A DNA stretch of 64,000 nucleotides, from NCBI GenBank assembly GCA_019925095.2, contig CM034411.1, positions 10,984,001-11,048,000 on the forward strand. Direction: 5' to 3'. This document shows positions 10,787 through 22,125 of the stretch, piece by piece; the stretch's first letter is position 1; each line of letters opens with the position of its first letter. Position numbers and translations under genes: made by a program. The notes below the pieces were generated by a model. That model saw nothing but the letters and a program-made list of their open reading frames with translations, made no database searches and was not told where the DNA came from. The stretch is from Dendrolimus kikuchii. Taxonomy: Eukaryota; Arthropoda; Insecta; Lepidoptera; Lasiocampidae.

Positions 10787-10980
10787 TCTATACTAATATT
10801 ATAAAGAGGAAAGAACTGTATTTATGAATTTTTATATGTTTGTAAGGAATAAACTCCAAAACTACTGGACCGATTTCAAAAATTCTTTCACCATTAAAAT
10901 TCTACATTATCCCAAATTAATATAAGCTATATATAGTTATTATTAGAAAAAATTAGGGATCCCTACTAAAACTTCAATAA
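10787..10980 (+). mobile_element. Helitron 5' fragment
   Basis: Starts A|TCTATACTAATATTATAAAG and contains AAACTACTGGACCGATTTCA, the usual 5' end of lepidopteran short Helitrons. The 3' CTAG end is not found; 10990-11075 has a related piece (TAGACCCGGCAGATGGCGCAG). Confidence 0.55.
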
Positions 10981-11246
10981 TGTAACCTAAGGTGTCAAAA
11001 AATTAGTGTTTGAGTGGGTCCAGGTATGGCTTAGATTCACAATTAGACCCGGCAGATGGCGCAGGAAGTGTTATTGTCTGAATTATTATTATGATTACAC
11101 TTGAAATGAGACTTCTTATAATAACATAAACATTTTGGGTTCCAAGAACACATTGGCAAGGACAGAAAAAGTAATGTTAAATTGACTTGGACATCTAGAG
11201 ATAGAAGATGAAAAGAGAATGATAAATCATGTATGACATTGGTGTT

Positions 11247-11337
11247 ACATACATACATACATAACTTCACGCCAGTTCCCTTGCGGGGTAGGCACGAACA
11301 ACAGAGCGCCATTACATACACGCCTTACTTGCTTCTC
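11247..11337 (-). mobile_element. LINE-A 3' end with 13-bp TSD
   Basis: A 91-bp 5'-truncated insertion. It is flanked by TGACATTGGTGTT at 11234-11246 and 11338-11350. It opens with ACATACATACATAC (the tail, reversed) and then ACTTCACGCCAGTTCCCTTG. The intact end of the family is at 25565-26121. Confidence 0.9.
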
Positions 11338-11577
11338 TGACATTGGTGTTGATTGTAAAAAAGCCATGTCTTCTTCTTATTTTAAATAAAGTTATATAAC
11401 CTAATTATACCTTTTACTGCCGCTAAACGAGGGAGTTCTAGCCGCTTAAAATGACACATTTCACTAAACACCTACAAATCTTTAAAAATAATCGAGATAC
11501 AACAACTAAGTATTGTGTACTTTTAACCAATTTATCTATACCAGTGGTCGCCCGTGCTCGGAATTCGACCATAATAA

Positions 11578-11820
11578 TTCATACATACATACATACATAC
11601 ATAACTTCACGCCAGTTCCCTTGTGGGGTAGGCACGAACAACAGAGTGCCATTTAGGCTTATTCTTACACACCTCACTTGCCTCTTTGACATTCATAACT
11701 CTTGTCATGCAAGCTCGTCTGTTCTTAAGGCTCCTGACATCACCTTCTGCTAGTACACGATCAATTTGATCATGGAAGGTGTGTCGTGGCCTTCCACGAC
11801 TTCTGCATCCATCCACTTTT
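11578..11820 (-). mobile_element. LINE-A 3' end nested in Helitron H1
   Basis: Reads (CATA)n then the reverse complement of the LINE-A C-terminal coding region. On the minus strand the open frame 11607-11816 encodes MDGCRSRGRPRHTF... to ...YPTRELA, matching the end of the 25619-26095 frame. It is 5'-truncated. Confidence 0.88.
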
Positions 11821-11910
11821 GCAATTCAAAGACTACATTTCTATAATCACATATTTCGTCAAGGCTACACTGTTAATTTGACTTGAACAATAAACAAAAG
11901 AGTATATATG

Positions 11911-11933
11911 CGTGTGTGTGTGTGTGTGTGTGT
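11911..11933. repeat. (GT)n microsatellite inside Helitron H1
   Basis: Eleven GT units, an expansion of the TGTGTGTGTC block normal to this Helitron family. Confidence 0.9.
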
Positions 11934-12539
11934 CAAATACATGGTAGTGTGTGTAATGTTTTATTTTATTAAGTTAATGTATTTATTATTCATAATTTAA
12001 AAAAAAATATCAGCATTCATTCTTTATATAAACTATAAGTGTGTGGAATTTCATACTCCTCTGTCAGCGCAATTTTCGTAAAAAGGGGTACAAAGTTTAT
12101 GCTGTGTTTTTTGCTTCACGTATTAATATATAGATTTTTGAAAAAATAATTGCTCCTTTAATATAAGGATAAAGCTAAAAATCAAAAGAGATATTGATTA
12201 CATATTTATTCAAAGCCCACGGACATAACCGAAATACAATTTTGTCTACTCTAGCATTTTCTTTGATAAATGAAAAACAGAATTGCAATAGGTCGTGTCA
12301 AGCCGCTTTTCCGTGAGCCGGGATGGCGGATGCTGTCCTATTGTCAGAACTTCCCTTATTTTCCTCCCCTAACGCTTACCCTTATAGATTTTCATCCAAC
12401 AAATGTTTCTTTTTCATTTATTGCAATCTGTTTTACCTAAAATACTTTTATTATGAACGATAATTACTTTTGTTTCATTCGTGTGAACTTTGGTTTTAAC
12501 AATATTGATTATACCTAGCTCTGCCTACGACTTTGTTTA

Positions 12540-12800
12540 ATATTAACAACCCATGAACGTCCCACAGCTGGGTTCGAGCCTCTCATTATAAGCGGGGGTG
12601 GGAGAATATATCCGCCACGTTTGTTTGAGTTGGCAGGTTTGACACATCGGTTATCTCGATGTGCAGCTTTCATCACGATGTTTTCTTTCACCGTTGTTAG
12701 CCCGTGGTAATTATAACAATATGCACATTAGGTCAGAAAACTGAATAAGTGGTGCATGCGTTCCGGCCAGAATTCGAACCCGCGCCCTCTGAGCTTCGAA
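12540..12800 (-). mobile_element. tRNA-like SINE, reversed copy
   Basis: On the minus strand: GCGCGGGTTCGAATTCTGGCC (B-box-like), GCATGCACCACTTATTCAG, CAGTTTTCTGACCTAATG, then ATCGAGATAACCG and GTGTCAAACCTGCCAAC. It matches the body of the 7113-7740 element. The head is replaced by an unrelated repeat ending near 12830 (TCTGGAAGAGATCTC, reversed). Confidence 0.7.
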
Positions 12801-12908
12801 CGTCAGCGGTCTTATCTCTAACAGAGATCTCTTCCAGACCACCTTCTGGAGATAATTTTACATTTCTAATACTGGGTCGGTATTCAGTGCGCATAGTTTA
12901 TAATATAC

Positions 12909-13263
12909 TTTTCAACACACTTGCTCATAAAGTGGCTCTATGGTCACCGCAATTAGGCACAGAATGACACCCATTATCAAACTGTGAGTAAAAAACATTA
13001 TAACTCACTAGTGAGTTATAGATTTTTTTTTTATTGGTTGAGTTGCTTTGTTCTTAAAAAAGTTTTTATTCAAAAAAAAAAGATCGTGTTCTATAGAACA
13101 AATAATGTTCCTATTGCTTGCTCATTTCATGCAACTTCTTATTTAAATAGATAATTTTAACTCGTACGTGTTTAATAAATAAAACTTTCACTCATATATA
13201 ACTTTTTTTATCTACTAAATAAAATGAGTTTTGTTGTTATTTTATTCACAAGTGTGTTGAAAA
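12909..13263. mobile_element. Foldback element, 15-bp inverted ends
   Basis: The ends TTTTCAACACACTTG (12909-12923) and CAAGTGTGTTGAAAA (13249-13263) are exact reverse complements. The interior is AT-rich and contains the perfect palindrome ATAACTCACTAGTGAGTTAT near 13000-13019. A non-coding DNA element, family unknown. Confidence 0.65.
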
Positions 13264-13267
13264 ACGT

Positions 13268-13380
13268 CGTATGATACACGTGTGTATTGATGATTACCGT
13301 CCTCGGCTCTCTTAAGACCCTCGCCTACGGCTCGAGTCTCAATGGCGCCTCGGCGGTAATCACCAATGTTACACACTAAC
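13268..13380. repeat. GC-rich palindromic repeat
   Basis: Directly follows the foldback element. TGATTACCGTCCTCGG near 13290 is partly reversed by GCCTCGGCGGTAATCA near 13360, with ACCCTCGCCTACGGCTCGAG between. It differs strongly in base composition from its surroundings. Possibly part of the same element. Confidence 0.5.
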
Positions 13381-13483
13381 CATAATGTACTATTATCCTA
13401 TATATACATATATTAAAAGCAAATAAAAAAATACATGTACACGACACACTTATATACAAATAATTATACTATACTAGTGGTCG

Positions 13484-13849
13484 CCCAGTGGTCGAAATTC
13501 GACCATAATTAATTTAAATTATAAGTTTGAACATTATTAAGATTCTTTTGTCAGACTATACTTTTATAATCACAGATTTCGCCAAGGCTACAACACTGTT
13601 AATTTGACTTTAACAATAAACAAAAGAGTATATATGCGTGTGTGTGTCAAATACATGGTGTGTGTAATGTTTTTGTTTATTAATTTAACGTATTTTTATG
13701 CATAATTTTTAAAAAATATTAGCATTCTGCTCTCCTTTTCTATATAAACTATAAGTGTGCGATATGTCATACTCCTCCGTCCGCGCAATTTTCGTAAAAA
13801 GGGGTACAAAGTTCTTGCTCTGTTTTTGCTTCGCGTATTAATATATAGG
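13484..13849 (-). mobile_element. Helitron H1, near full length
   Basis: Begins CTAGTGGTCGCCCAG, then GGTCGAAATTCGACC (hairpin), and ends CGCGTATTAATATATAG. All internal H1 blocks are present and no insertion is seen. It abuts a SINE-S copy (13891). Confidence 0.88.
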
Positions 13850-13890
13850 GGACAGTGAAAGTCATTCTGCATTTACCGTTTAATGGTTTT

Positions 13891-14193
13891 TATCCGTGCA
13901 GGAACGGAGAAAGAATACAAATTCCTGCAGCCGGGCGGTCTCTCGTAAGGGACGACAAAACAACCCACAGCCAGGTGGTAGGGCATTTGCCCGTCTGGAT
14001 AGCTACCAACCCTGATCTAGAGTATGCCACCATGACAACCTTGAGTTATATTCCGACATTAGTGGTCAGGTTCTAGTCTCGCATTAGACAGCGGCAGCAC
14101 ATGGTTAACCACCTTTGGAGTTACAAATGTTCATAGGCGATGGTAACCGCTTTCCATTAGATGCGTCATATGCATGTCTGTTGAACTAAAATA
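13891..14193 (+). mobile_element. SINE-S copy
   Basis: Full-length, head TATCCGTGCAGGAACGGAG to tail TCATAGGCGATGGTAACCG and a short AATAA-like end. Moderately diverged (ATGCGTCATATGCATGTC replaces the usual GGGCCGTCTGCC). Confidence 0.9.
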
Positions 14194-14813
14194 ATCAAAG
14201 TAAAGGATTTCATAAAGGTCAATAATATTCATGGTTTTTATAATTTAGGTAAAGATCACGGAAAACATTTAGAAACAACAAAGTGTAAAAACACGACACT
14301 TAATTGTTGTTACATTTACTGGTTTTGTTGTGAGTGAAAAATCAAAACGATTTAAATTAAATACAGAAAAACTCGGCATAAGCCTGTTTTCAAAACAAGC
14401 GCCGATATCCGAAGGAATCTTGGAGCGATAGTTTAAAAAGAATTTAATAATATTTACAAAAGCAAAAACAAACAAGTTTCATCGAGAATGCTTTATACCT
14501 CAAAAACTGTTCATCGGGCTTGTTCAAACCAATTTTCGTTGAATATATTATGTAACAACATGTATGTATATATTGTGATATAGACTACAAAAATCCTCTC
14601 AGCTTCAGCACATCATACATATATCCTAAAAATGAGCTCCAATATACCCTCAAAGGGCCTTTTTTATAACAGACAAATGTTTACCGATCCCTACGCATAT
14701 GACCCTACTGGGGTTTGACGTCGTGTATTTTGTCCTTATGCCTATACAAATAGATAAGAGGTTCTACCCACGTACAAGGTTTCAAGATTATTTATATAAA
14801 TCGGCTAAGTTTT

Positions 14814-15069
14814 TATCTATCCAGGAACGAACAAAGAATACTAATTCGAAGCGGCCTACACTGTCGTAAGAGGCGATAAAACAACGCACAGCCAGATTGG
14901 AGAGTTATTGCCCGCTTGGATGGTTACCATCCCTGGTCTAGAGTATCCCGCCGTAGCAACCTTGAGTTGTGTTCCGGCATTAGTGGCCAGGTTCCAGTCC
15001 GCTTTTAGAGAGCGGCAGCACATCGATATCACTTTTGATCTTACAAATGTCCATAGACAATGGTAACCA
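14814..15069 (+). mobile_element. SINE-S copy, 3'-truncated
   Basis: Head TATCTATCCAGGAACGAAC, diverged; broken off at AATGGTAACCA where the next SINE-S begins. 14194-14813 holds nothing I recognise. Confidence 0.85.
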
Positions 15070-15073
15070 ATAT

Positions 15074-15348
15074 TATCCGTGCAGGAAAGGAGAAAGAGTA
15101 CAATTTTCTACGGCCGTGGGGGCCTGTCGTAAGTGGCGATCAAACAACCCACAGCCAGATTGTAGAATCTTTGCCCGTAATAACCTTAACTTGTGTTTCG
15201 GCATTAGTGGGCAGGTTCTAATCCCCCTTTAGAGAGCGGAAGCACACTGGTAGCATCTTTTGTGTTACAAATTTCCATAGGCGATGGTACCTGTTTTTCA
15301 TCTGGTGGACCGTCTACCTGTTTGCTGAATCCATGTAACAAAAAAACA
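15074..15348 (+). mobile_element. SINE-S copy in tandem with the previous
   Basis: Starts TATCCGTGCAGGAAAGGAG only 4 bp after the broken end of the upstream copy. Has an internal deletion (the CAGTCGGGCAAATG to CATACT part is missing) and ends ATGTAACAAAAAAACA. 15349-15718 holds nothing I recognise. Confidence 0.88.
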
Positions 15349-15718
15349 TCAAAAAAGATGGATCGAAAGAGGATTTGTGAGGTTACTACTATTCTAACCA
15401 GACGATTAGGTATTCCTATTTTTATTTTTCCAAGTTTTTAACACCAAATTGGGCGAGTTTTCATAATAATTAAAATCAGTCAACGAAGAGAATTTCCACG
15501 AAGTACAGGAGCGAAAATTACGTGATTATCCCTTTTAGTTACAGACTGAGTCTAAGGTTACCACAGTGTTATACTATTAAATTTTCACTGATGTAACGCA
15601 GTAATTAATATTTATTGTTGTAAATTGATAAGTATTCTTGCTTTAAAATAGAATTTTAGGATTTTTGCACTACCATGTAATTTTAAAATTAAATTTTAAT
15701 ATTATCCAATAAATCATA

Positions 15719-15988
15719 CTAGTGGTCGCGCAGTGGTCGAAATTCGACCATAATTAATTTAAATTATAAGTTTGAACATTATTAAGGTTCTTTTGTCAAA
15801 TACTATACTTCTATAATCACAGATATCGCCAAGGTTACACTCTTAATTTGACTTTAACAACAAACAAAAAAGTATATATGCATGTGTATTTGTGTGTGTC
15901 AAATATATGGTAGTGTGTGTATTGCTTTTTTATTGATTTACTGTATTTTTTATTTCGTAAAAAGGGGTACAAAGTTTTTGCTTCACGC
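15719..15988 (-). mobile_element. Helitron H1, internally deleted
   Basis: Starts CTAGTGGTCGCGCAG with the GGTCGAAATTCGACC hairpin, keeps the middle blocks, then jumps from TGTATTTTTTATTTCG to TAAAAAGGGGTACAAAG and stops at CTTCACGC, where the T run of a SINE-S copy starts. Confidence 0.85.
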
Positions 15989-16296
15989 TTTTTTTTATTG
16001 CAGGAGTACAACAGACAGGCAGACGGCCCACTTGATGGAAAGCGGTTACCATCGCCTATGGACATTTGTAACACCAAAGGTGCACTGCCCTGCTGCTCTC
16101 TTGAGGGAGACTGAAACCTGGTCACTAATGCCGGAACACAACTCAAGGTTGTTATGGCGACATACTTTAGACCAGGGGTGGTAGCCATCCAGTCGGGCAA
16201 ATGCCCTACCACCTGGCTGTGGGTTGTTTTGTCGCTTCTTACGACAGGCCGCCCGGCCGCAGGAAATTGTATTCTTTCTCCGTTCCTGCACGGATA
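15989..16296 (-). mobile_element. SINE-S, full length
   Basis: T run at 15989-15996, then ATTGCAGGAG, and the head (reversed) CGTTCCTGCACGGATA at 16281-16296. The open frames across it in both directions (such as 15882-16184) are accidental. Confidence 0.93.
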
Positions 16297-16914
16297 GAAC
16301 GTATTGATCACGTATTGATATAATGATTTCATCCAATAATTATTTACACCCACAGAACAAAGGATGCGGATGCTTACTACCAGTAGTTTCCGAGAAATGT
16401 TTGTGACAGACAAAGAAGCGCGACAGTTTGACGAACGGTATGTCGGAATAATTAGAACTCCGTATTTGAAAAAACGGCTACGGAACCCTGATAAAAGTGA
16501 TTCTGCTAAACAAACCTGTCATTTACCTGTTCCGTGGGGACACAGATTGAGTTATAACCGTTCATTTTATCCGTATTCCGAGAACATAATGCAAATCGAT
16601 GTCAAACAACACGCCCTACTTTCACTTCGTATAGGTACCCGAATTAGACAAATATGTACCACCAAGTCGATCATTATTTTTTACTAGAGGTTCCGGCAGA
16701 CTTTTTCTTCTGTCCCTTTTTTTTTTCTTTTTTTAATGGCACTTTTGGAAAAATAAATGGGGGTCATTTTTTTGATTTTTCTTTCTTTTCTTTTCAAACT
16801 TAGTTAATATTACATTTTCTTACTTACTACTTTATAATATTTATATCTATTTTGCTTATACATTCTACTCTTATTCCTACGTTACCTTACTTCCTAGTGC
16901 AACTTTAATATATA
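16297..16914. other. Unassigned, contains a 107-codon frame
   Basis: The open frame 16364-16687 (+) would encode a basic 107-residue protein. I recognise no domain. There is no splice structure or codon bias to support it, and AACTCCGTATTTGAAAAAACGG followed by CTACGGAACCCT looks like dispersed-repeat sequence. I treat it as non-coding. 16700-16914 is T-rich. Confidence 0.35.
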
Positions 16915-17110
16915 CTAGCGGCCCGGCGCGGTGTCAACCACGCTCTGTCCCGCTCCAGTGGTATATAGCATCATGTTGTATTATAGCCTATGACACTCCC
17001 TGTTAACGTAGCTTTCTAACAGCAAAAGAATTTTTAAAATCGGTTTAGTAGATCCAGAGATTACCGCCTACGACGTCACAAACTTTACCTCTTTACAATA
17101 TTAGTACAGA
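16915..17110 (-). mobile_element. Short Helitron (family H2)
   Basis: Starts CTAGCGGCCCGGCGCGG and ends AATATTAGTACAGA, the reverse of a TC start; flanks are A and T. Includes AGAATTTTTAAAATCGGTT. A related copy is at 20560-20752. Confidence 0.75.
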
Positions 17111-17270
17111 TATTATATATAGATATTAGTGTATTATACAGTTCCACTCTGATATTTTTTATTTAATTGTACGGTATTTATGCTTGTTTATATTTTCTGA
17201 GTTTCAGGGTTAAATTTTATTTATAATCTAATATATCTAACACTAATTGTACATATAACACACTATAAGC

Positions 17271-17461
17271 CTGGCAGAAGTTGTCCTGCCCTGAAAAAAT
17301 AAAAATCTAAGACCCGGCGCCACCAATTCCAGGTTCCAATTGTGAATCTAAACCATCCGGGGACTGAAACACACAAAAAATTTCATCAAAATCGGTAAAG
17401 TCGTTCTCAAGTTATTTATGCGCGTATATATATTTCTACGATTCATTTTTATTTATATAGA
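17271..17461 (-). mobile_element. Short Helitron (family H3)
   Basis: Contains GGCAGAAGTTGTCCTGCCC (a hairpin near the 3' end of this family) and ends TTATATAGA. Relatives on the + strand at 27559-28107 and 43582-43783 have the same 3' hairpin. The CTAG has decayed to CTAT. Confidence 0.65.
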
Positions 17462-18205
17462 TTGTCTGAATGAGGCAAACTGGTGAAAATTGGTTACCGT
17501 ATCTACGTTTGCGACACAAGGGGTGATTACCAACGCATTCCGGAAACAGAAATTTTATAACGCCCTTCTAAAACTACCCCATGTCGTAGTGCAGACTGAA
17601 AACTCGGTGGGCAGTTCCCCGCAGATCATTTTTCTATGCGGAATAAATTTTCTAAAGAACCGTTGCGTAATTGGGTATTTCACAGCTAATTACATAACGT
17701 TACGTACTTAGGGCATTGAGGGTAGTGAAAAGTATGTCCTTAGTATGTAACTTTAAAACGTCATCTAAATAATAAAATGTTACATGAAATTTACATAAAT
17801 AAACAAAAAAAATGAATTTAAATATCATATCACTTTTAAACAGTAAAAAGTATTCATTTATTTCTATAGCAGAGGTTTTCCTGTGGCAACGTCGCGTAAG
17901 AACCCTAGGTAGTATAGCTTTATGTTACTCACATAAAAAGTAATGTAAACAACCTATATAGGTTGTTTATATATACTAGACCTAAAACTTGACTGTTTCT
18001 TATTCAATTTACAACAATAACAAAGGACCTAAGTCCATATTGTCTAAACAGCTTCCCAGGAATACATAGAGATAAGTCAATTTGAAGCAATACAATGTAT
18101 GATTTCTTTCGTATGACAACGTATTTGTTAGTAAAATGAAAAAATGAGATTGCAGACCATCTATTTAGACTTCATTTATGGAGATAAAATTTACCCTAAG
18201 TGTTA
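17462..18205. other. No gene or recognisable element
   Basis: AT-rich DNA. The 73-codon frame at 17490-17711 has no recognisable feature. ACCTATATAGGT near 17950 is a small palindrome. Confidence 0.5.
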
Positions 18206-18214
18206 ACTCTGGCT

Positions 18215-18420
18215 ATAAGCTAGCTCTATATCTAGTTTCATTTAAATCTGTTCAGTAGTTTTCACGTGATGCTCTAACAGACAGACAAAAATTCTAAAAA
18301 TTGTATTTTTGGAATCCGCTGGTGCGAATTAAACCCCCTGATTTTGTTCACATTTTTAAAGGCATTGTACAAACTCGAACCATTTACAGATTTATTATAA
18401 TATAGATAGAAGATAGATAG
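18215..18420 (+). repeat. Dispersed repeat, also at 62150-62365
   Basis: Shares TCTAGCTCTRT..., GATGCTCTAMCAGACAGAC, TTTAAAGGCAWTRTACAAACTCGAA and ATTTATTATAATATAGA with 62150-62365. The final TATTATAGA resembles a reversed Helitron 5' end. Followed by (GATA)n. Confidence 0.6.
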
Positions 18421-19064
18421 ATAATTAAAATTTGTATCTAATTAATTAATAATAATCAAGTATAAGATATTGCTACAAGTTACGTTCTATGGGATGTGTC
18501 AGTTATACAGTCATATTTGAGATAGACAGTAGGTACTGTTTATAGTCATACAAAAGTCACAACCTGTTTGATTACGTATGGATATACTGCAGTATGACGT
18601 CATAATTCTAAAGAGTCAAATAAATTTATTTAAACAGTGATAAAAATTATTTCCATGATGAAATTTTGAAAAATGAAATTTTGATAGTAAAATAGTTATT
18701 CAAAATATATATAGAAAGAAGAAAGAAAGAACGAAGAACTTTATTTGAAGAAAAAGCGACGTAATTACATTCCTTATACATTATTATACACAGAGTATAT
18801 TTTGAGAATTTGCACGCCGAATTTTCAGCAAACAAGGTTTGAATTCAACATATTGCAGTGCCGGAATTATATCCGACACAACGCCGATTTTCAATGCAAA
18901 CCTTCCTTTTGGCGTAAGACCAAAGCGACCCAATTTTTTTAAATAATAATAATAATTAATAAAACTAATTAATAAAAATAATATTTAATTAGTAAAATAA
19001 ATAAATAAATTTTAATAAAACCAAGAAAAAAATATTCTGTTACTTCAACATATATATATCGAGT

Positions 19065-19369
19065 TTTTAATGCGATTTTATCATAAGCGATACTTGGACC
19101 TTAGTATATTTTATGTTACAAAAGGTATATTGAACTATTATTTTGTTTTAAAAATTTCAGATTTTGATTCAGCAGGATCTAAACTAACCAAAACTGAAAG
19201 TCTTAAAACAAAATAAGAACTTAAGTTAGTTTTACTTATAGTAATTACGATTAATAAAATGGAACTGTGGAAGTGATTAGTTCAACAATAAAATAATAAC
19301 TTAAAATGCCCTTTGCAACGAAAAATGTACTTAGGTCCAAATGTCGCTTACGACTAAATGGCGGTAAAG
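19065..19369. mobile_element. Foldback MITE, 305 bp
   Basis: The left end, with TTTTATCATAAGCGATACTTGGACCT, is inverted at the right end AGGTCCAAATGTCGCTTACG (19333-) to GCGGTAAAG. Inside, ATTTTGTTTTAAAA and TTTTAAGAC-type blocks are also inverted. A left-half copy sits at 61959-62108. Confidence 0.75.
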
Positions 19370-19381
19370 GCTGGACATATT

Positions 19382-19695
19382 ATTTTTTTTTATTGCAGGA
19401 GATCAGCAGACAGGCAGACGGCCCACTTGATGGAAAGCGGTTATCATCGCCTATGGACATTTGCAACACCAAAGTTGCTACAAATGCGCTGCTACTCTCT
19501 TAAGGGAGACTGGAACCTGGTCACTAATGCCAGAATACAACTCAAGGTTGTTACGGCGACATACGTTAGACCAGGGGTGGTAGCCATCCAGTCGGGCAAA
19601 TGCCCTACCACCTGGCTGTGGGTTGTTAAGTCGCCTCTTACAACAGGCCACCCGGCCGCAGGAAATTGTATTCTTTCTCCGTTCCTGTACGGATA
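19382..19695 (-). mobile_element. SINE-S, full length
   Basis: T run after 19382, then ATTGCAGGAGATCAGC, and the reversed head CGTTCCTGTACGGATA. Close to the copy at 63351-63664, including the AGATCAGC variant. Confidence 0.93.
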
Positions 19696-19792
19696 AAAGA
19701 TAAAAGATATTATTGTTTAAAGCTCACTTTATTAATTTTTTTTACAGTTTTTGGCAGAAACCGGTTAACACAAACAAACTTGATTTTCTTTA

Positions 19793-20080
19793 TCTATATA
19801 TTAATACGTGAAGCAAAAACTATGTACCTCTTTTCGCACACTTATAGTTTATACAAAGAAGCGAGTAATGCTAAAAAAAATTATGAGTAAAAAATACATT
19901 AAACAATAAAAAAACATTACACACACTACCATGTATTTGACACACACACACGCATATATACTCTTTTGTTTATTGTTAAAGTCAAATTAAGAGTGTAGCC
20001 TTAGCGAAATCTGTGATTATAGAAGTATAGTCTTTGACATTAATTATTAAGGTCGAATTTCGACCACAGGCGACCACTAG
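19793..20080 (+). mobile_element. Helitron H1, complete, best ends
   Basis: Starts A|TCTATATATTAATACGTGAA at 19793 and ends GGTCGAATTTCGACCACAGG, CGACCACTAG|T at 20080. It shows all four Helitron signs: 5' TC, 3' hairpin, CTAG end, and insertion between A and T. Slightly short (288 bp) because of internal deletions. No protein is encoded. Confidence 0.92.
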
Positions 20081-20559
20081 TTATAATAAATATATATCAC
20101 ACGAGGTATATAGGCTTGTTAAAAATTAACAAAAAGTAATATTCAATAATTAATTACAATTATTAATTAATAACTTACACGACTAAAGTATTTAATCTAA
20201 AATTTTACGAAGCAATTAAAACTAAGTACTACTTCGTACTAGAATACTTTTATTTGCCTTAAAAAAAATAAAGCAACATAGAATGAGGGTTGCTTTAAAT
20301 AGAGGTTCTAAAAATACTTAATCCCCCGAGAGGCACTGCAAATCCGAGATACGGCAGCCTTAGCTCGCTAACTCACAGATATCATTGAAACTGCTGAAAC
20401 AGCTACATTTGCTTCAAACGAATGCGGTGCCTTAACAAGCGAAAATCGCGAATGGCTGCAAGTTACGCTTTTTTGTGCTGTATATTAAAATTTCTTTTTG
20501 GTGCAATTATTTTGTTTTTCACAACCGGTATGTGCCATAAAATGTCATTATATCTGTCA

Positions 20560-20752
20560 CTAGCGGCCTGCCCTGAATTCGCATCGGTATTTAATAAAAA
20601 AAATATTATAGGAAGAAAATATAATATAGCCTATGTCACCCGGGAATAGTGTAGCTTGCCAACAGTGAAAGAATTTTTCAAATCATTTCAGTAGTTTCGC
20701 AGCCTATTCAATACAAACAAACAAATCTTTCCTCTTTATAATATTAGTATAG
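20560..20752 (-). mobile_element. Short Helitron (family H2)
   Basis: Starts CTAGCGGCCTGCCCTGAATTC and ends TTTATAATATTAGTATAG. Shares ATATAGCCTATG and AGTAGTTT with the copy at 16915-17110. 20081-20559 has no recognisable gene. Confidence 0.75.
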
Positions 20753-20758
20753 TTAGAG

Positions 20759-20928
20759 TCGATAAAACAAGCTACGGGCAGCTGGAATTCTGAATGTCTA
20801 CCATCACTGTAAGTACGCCGCTATAACAACCTTGAATTGTATTCGGGCATTAGTAGTGAGATTCGTGGCCAGCAGCACATTGGTAGCACCTTTGGTGTTG
20901 CAAATGTCTATAGGCGATTACTGTCACC
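20759..20928 (+). mobile_element. SINE-S, old partial copy
   Basis: GATAAAACAAGCTACGGGCAGC to GCAAATGTCTATAGGCGATT, diverged from the consensus. The 3' part after GGCGAT is replaced by an inverted piece of the same tail. Confidence 0.75.
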
Positions 20929-20944
20929 TATAGACATTTGCAAC
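20897..20944. repeat. SINE tail-to-tail inverted repeat
   Basis: Arms 20897-20917 and 20924-20944 match at 20 of 21 positions (GTTGCAAATGTCTATAGG). Both are the 3' tail of SINE-S in opposite orientations. Confidence 0.85.
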
Positions 20945-21011
20945 ATTAGTGGCGAACCAAACGAGTAGCCTTGAAAGAGGGATAAAGGGTTGGAATGAAA
21001 TGAGGGAGAAA

Positions 21012-21331
21012 ATCCGTGCAAGAACGTAGAAAGAACATCATTTCCCTCGGCCGGGCGGCATGACGAGCGGCCTGTCGTAAGACGCGACAAAACTACCCAC
21101 AGCCAGGTGGTAGAGTTTTGCCCGTCTTGATGGCTATCACCGCTGGAGTATGCTACCATAACAACCTTGAGTTGTATTCCGGCAATAGTGACCAGCTTCC
21201 AGTCCCCCTTTAGAAAGCGGCAGCACATTGGTAACACCTTTGGTGTTATAAATGTCGATAGGCGATCGTAACCGCTTTCCATCAGGTGGGCCGTCTGCCT
21301 GTCTGCTAAACTCATGCAATAAAAAAGAAAA
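21012..21331 (+). mobile_element. SINE-S, full length
   Basis: Head ATCCGTGCAAGAACGTAG, an extra GCATGACGAGCG in the head, tail GCGATCGTAACCGCTTTCC, CATCAGGTGGGCCGTCTGCC, ATGCAATAAAAAAG. Open frames on the other strand (20908-21348) are accidental. Confidence 0.92.
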
Positions 21332-21479
21332 GGGCTATCCAAACTCACTCATCGTACGAAATACGATTAGCTTAAGGCAAACTGTTCGGCCGATGCTATG
21401 AGAGCCTGGTATCACATCGACCCAGCCGATCCAAAGAGCTGTAATCAACATAATTATACATAAATAAATATGACCACGT

Positions 21480-22125
<646 letters not shown>

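Larger units (their letters stand above)
11541..12134 (-). mobile_element. Helitron H1 copy, split by a LINE
   Basis: The CTAG end (here CCAG) is at 11541 and the 5' GA (reverse TC) near 12134 after TATTAATATATA. All H1 blocks from ATAATCACA onward are present. The LINE-A insertion at 11578-11820 replaces part of the 3' region. Confidence 0.8.

Noticed and set aside
15835..16413. 192-codon minus-strand frame and overlapping plus-strand frames
   Set aside because: They run through a SINE-S copy and a truncated Helitron. Similar frames recur at every SINE-S copy (19358, 34820, 63270), so they reflect SINE sequence.
16364..16687. 107-codon frame as a gene
   Set aside because: No domain, no signal peptide and no neighbouring exon in phase, and part of it looks like dispersed-repeat sequence. 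Left unassigned.
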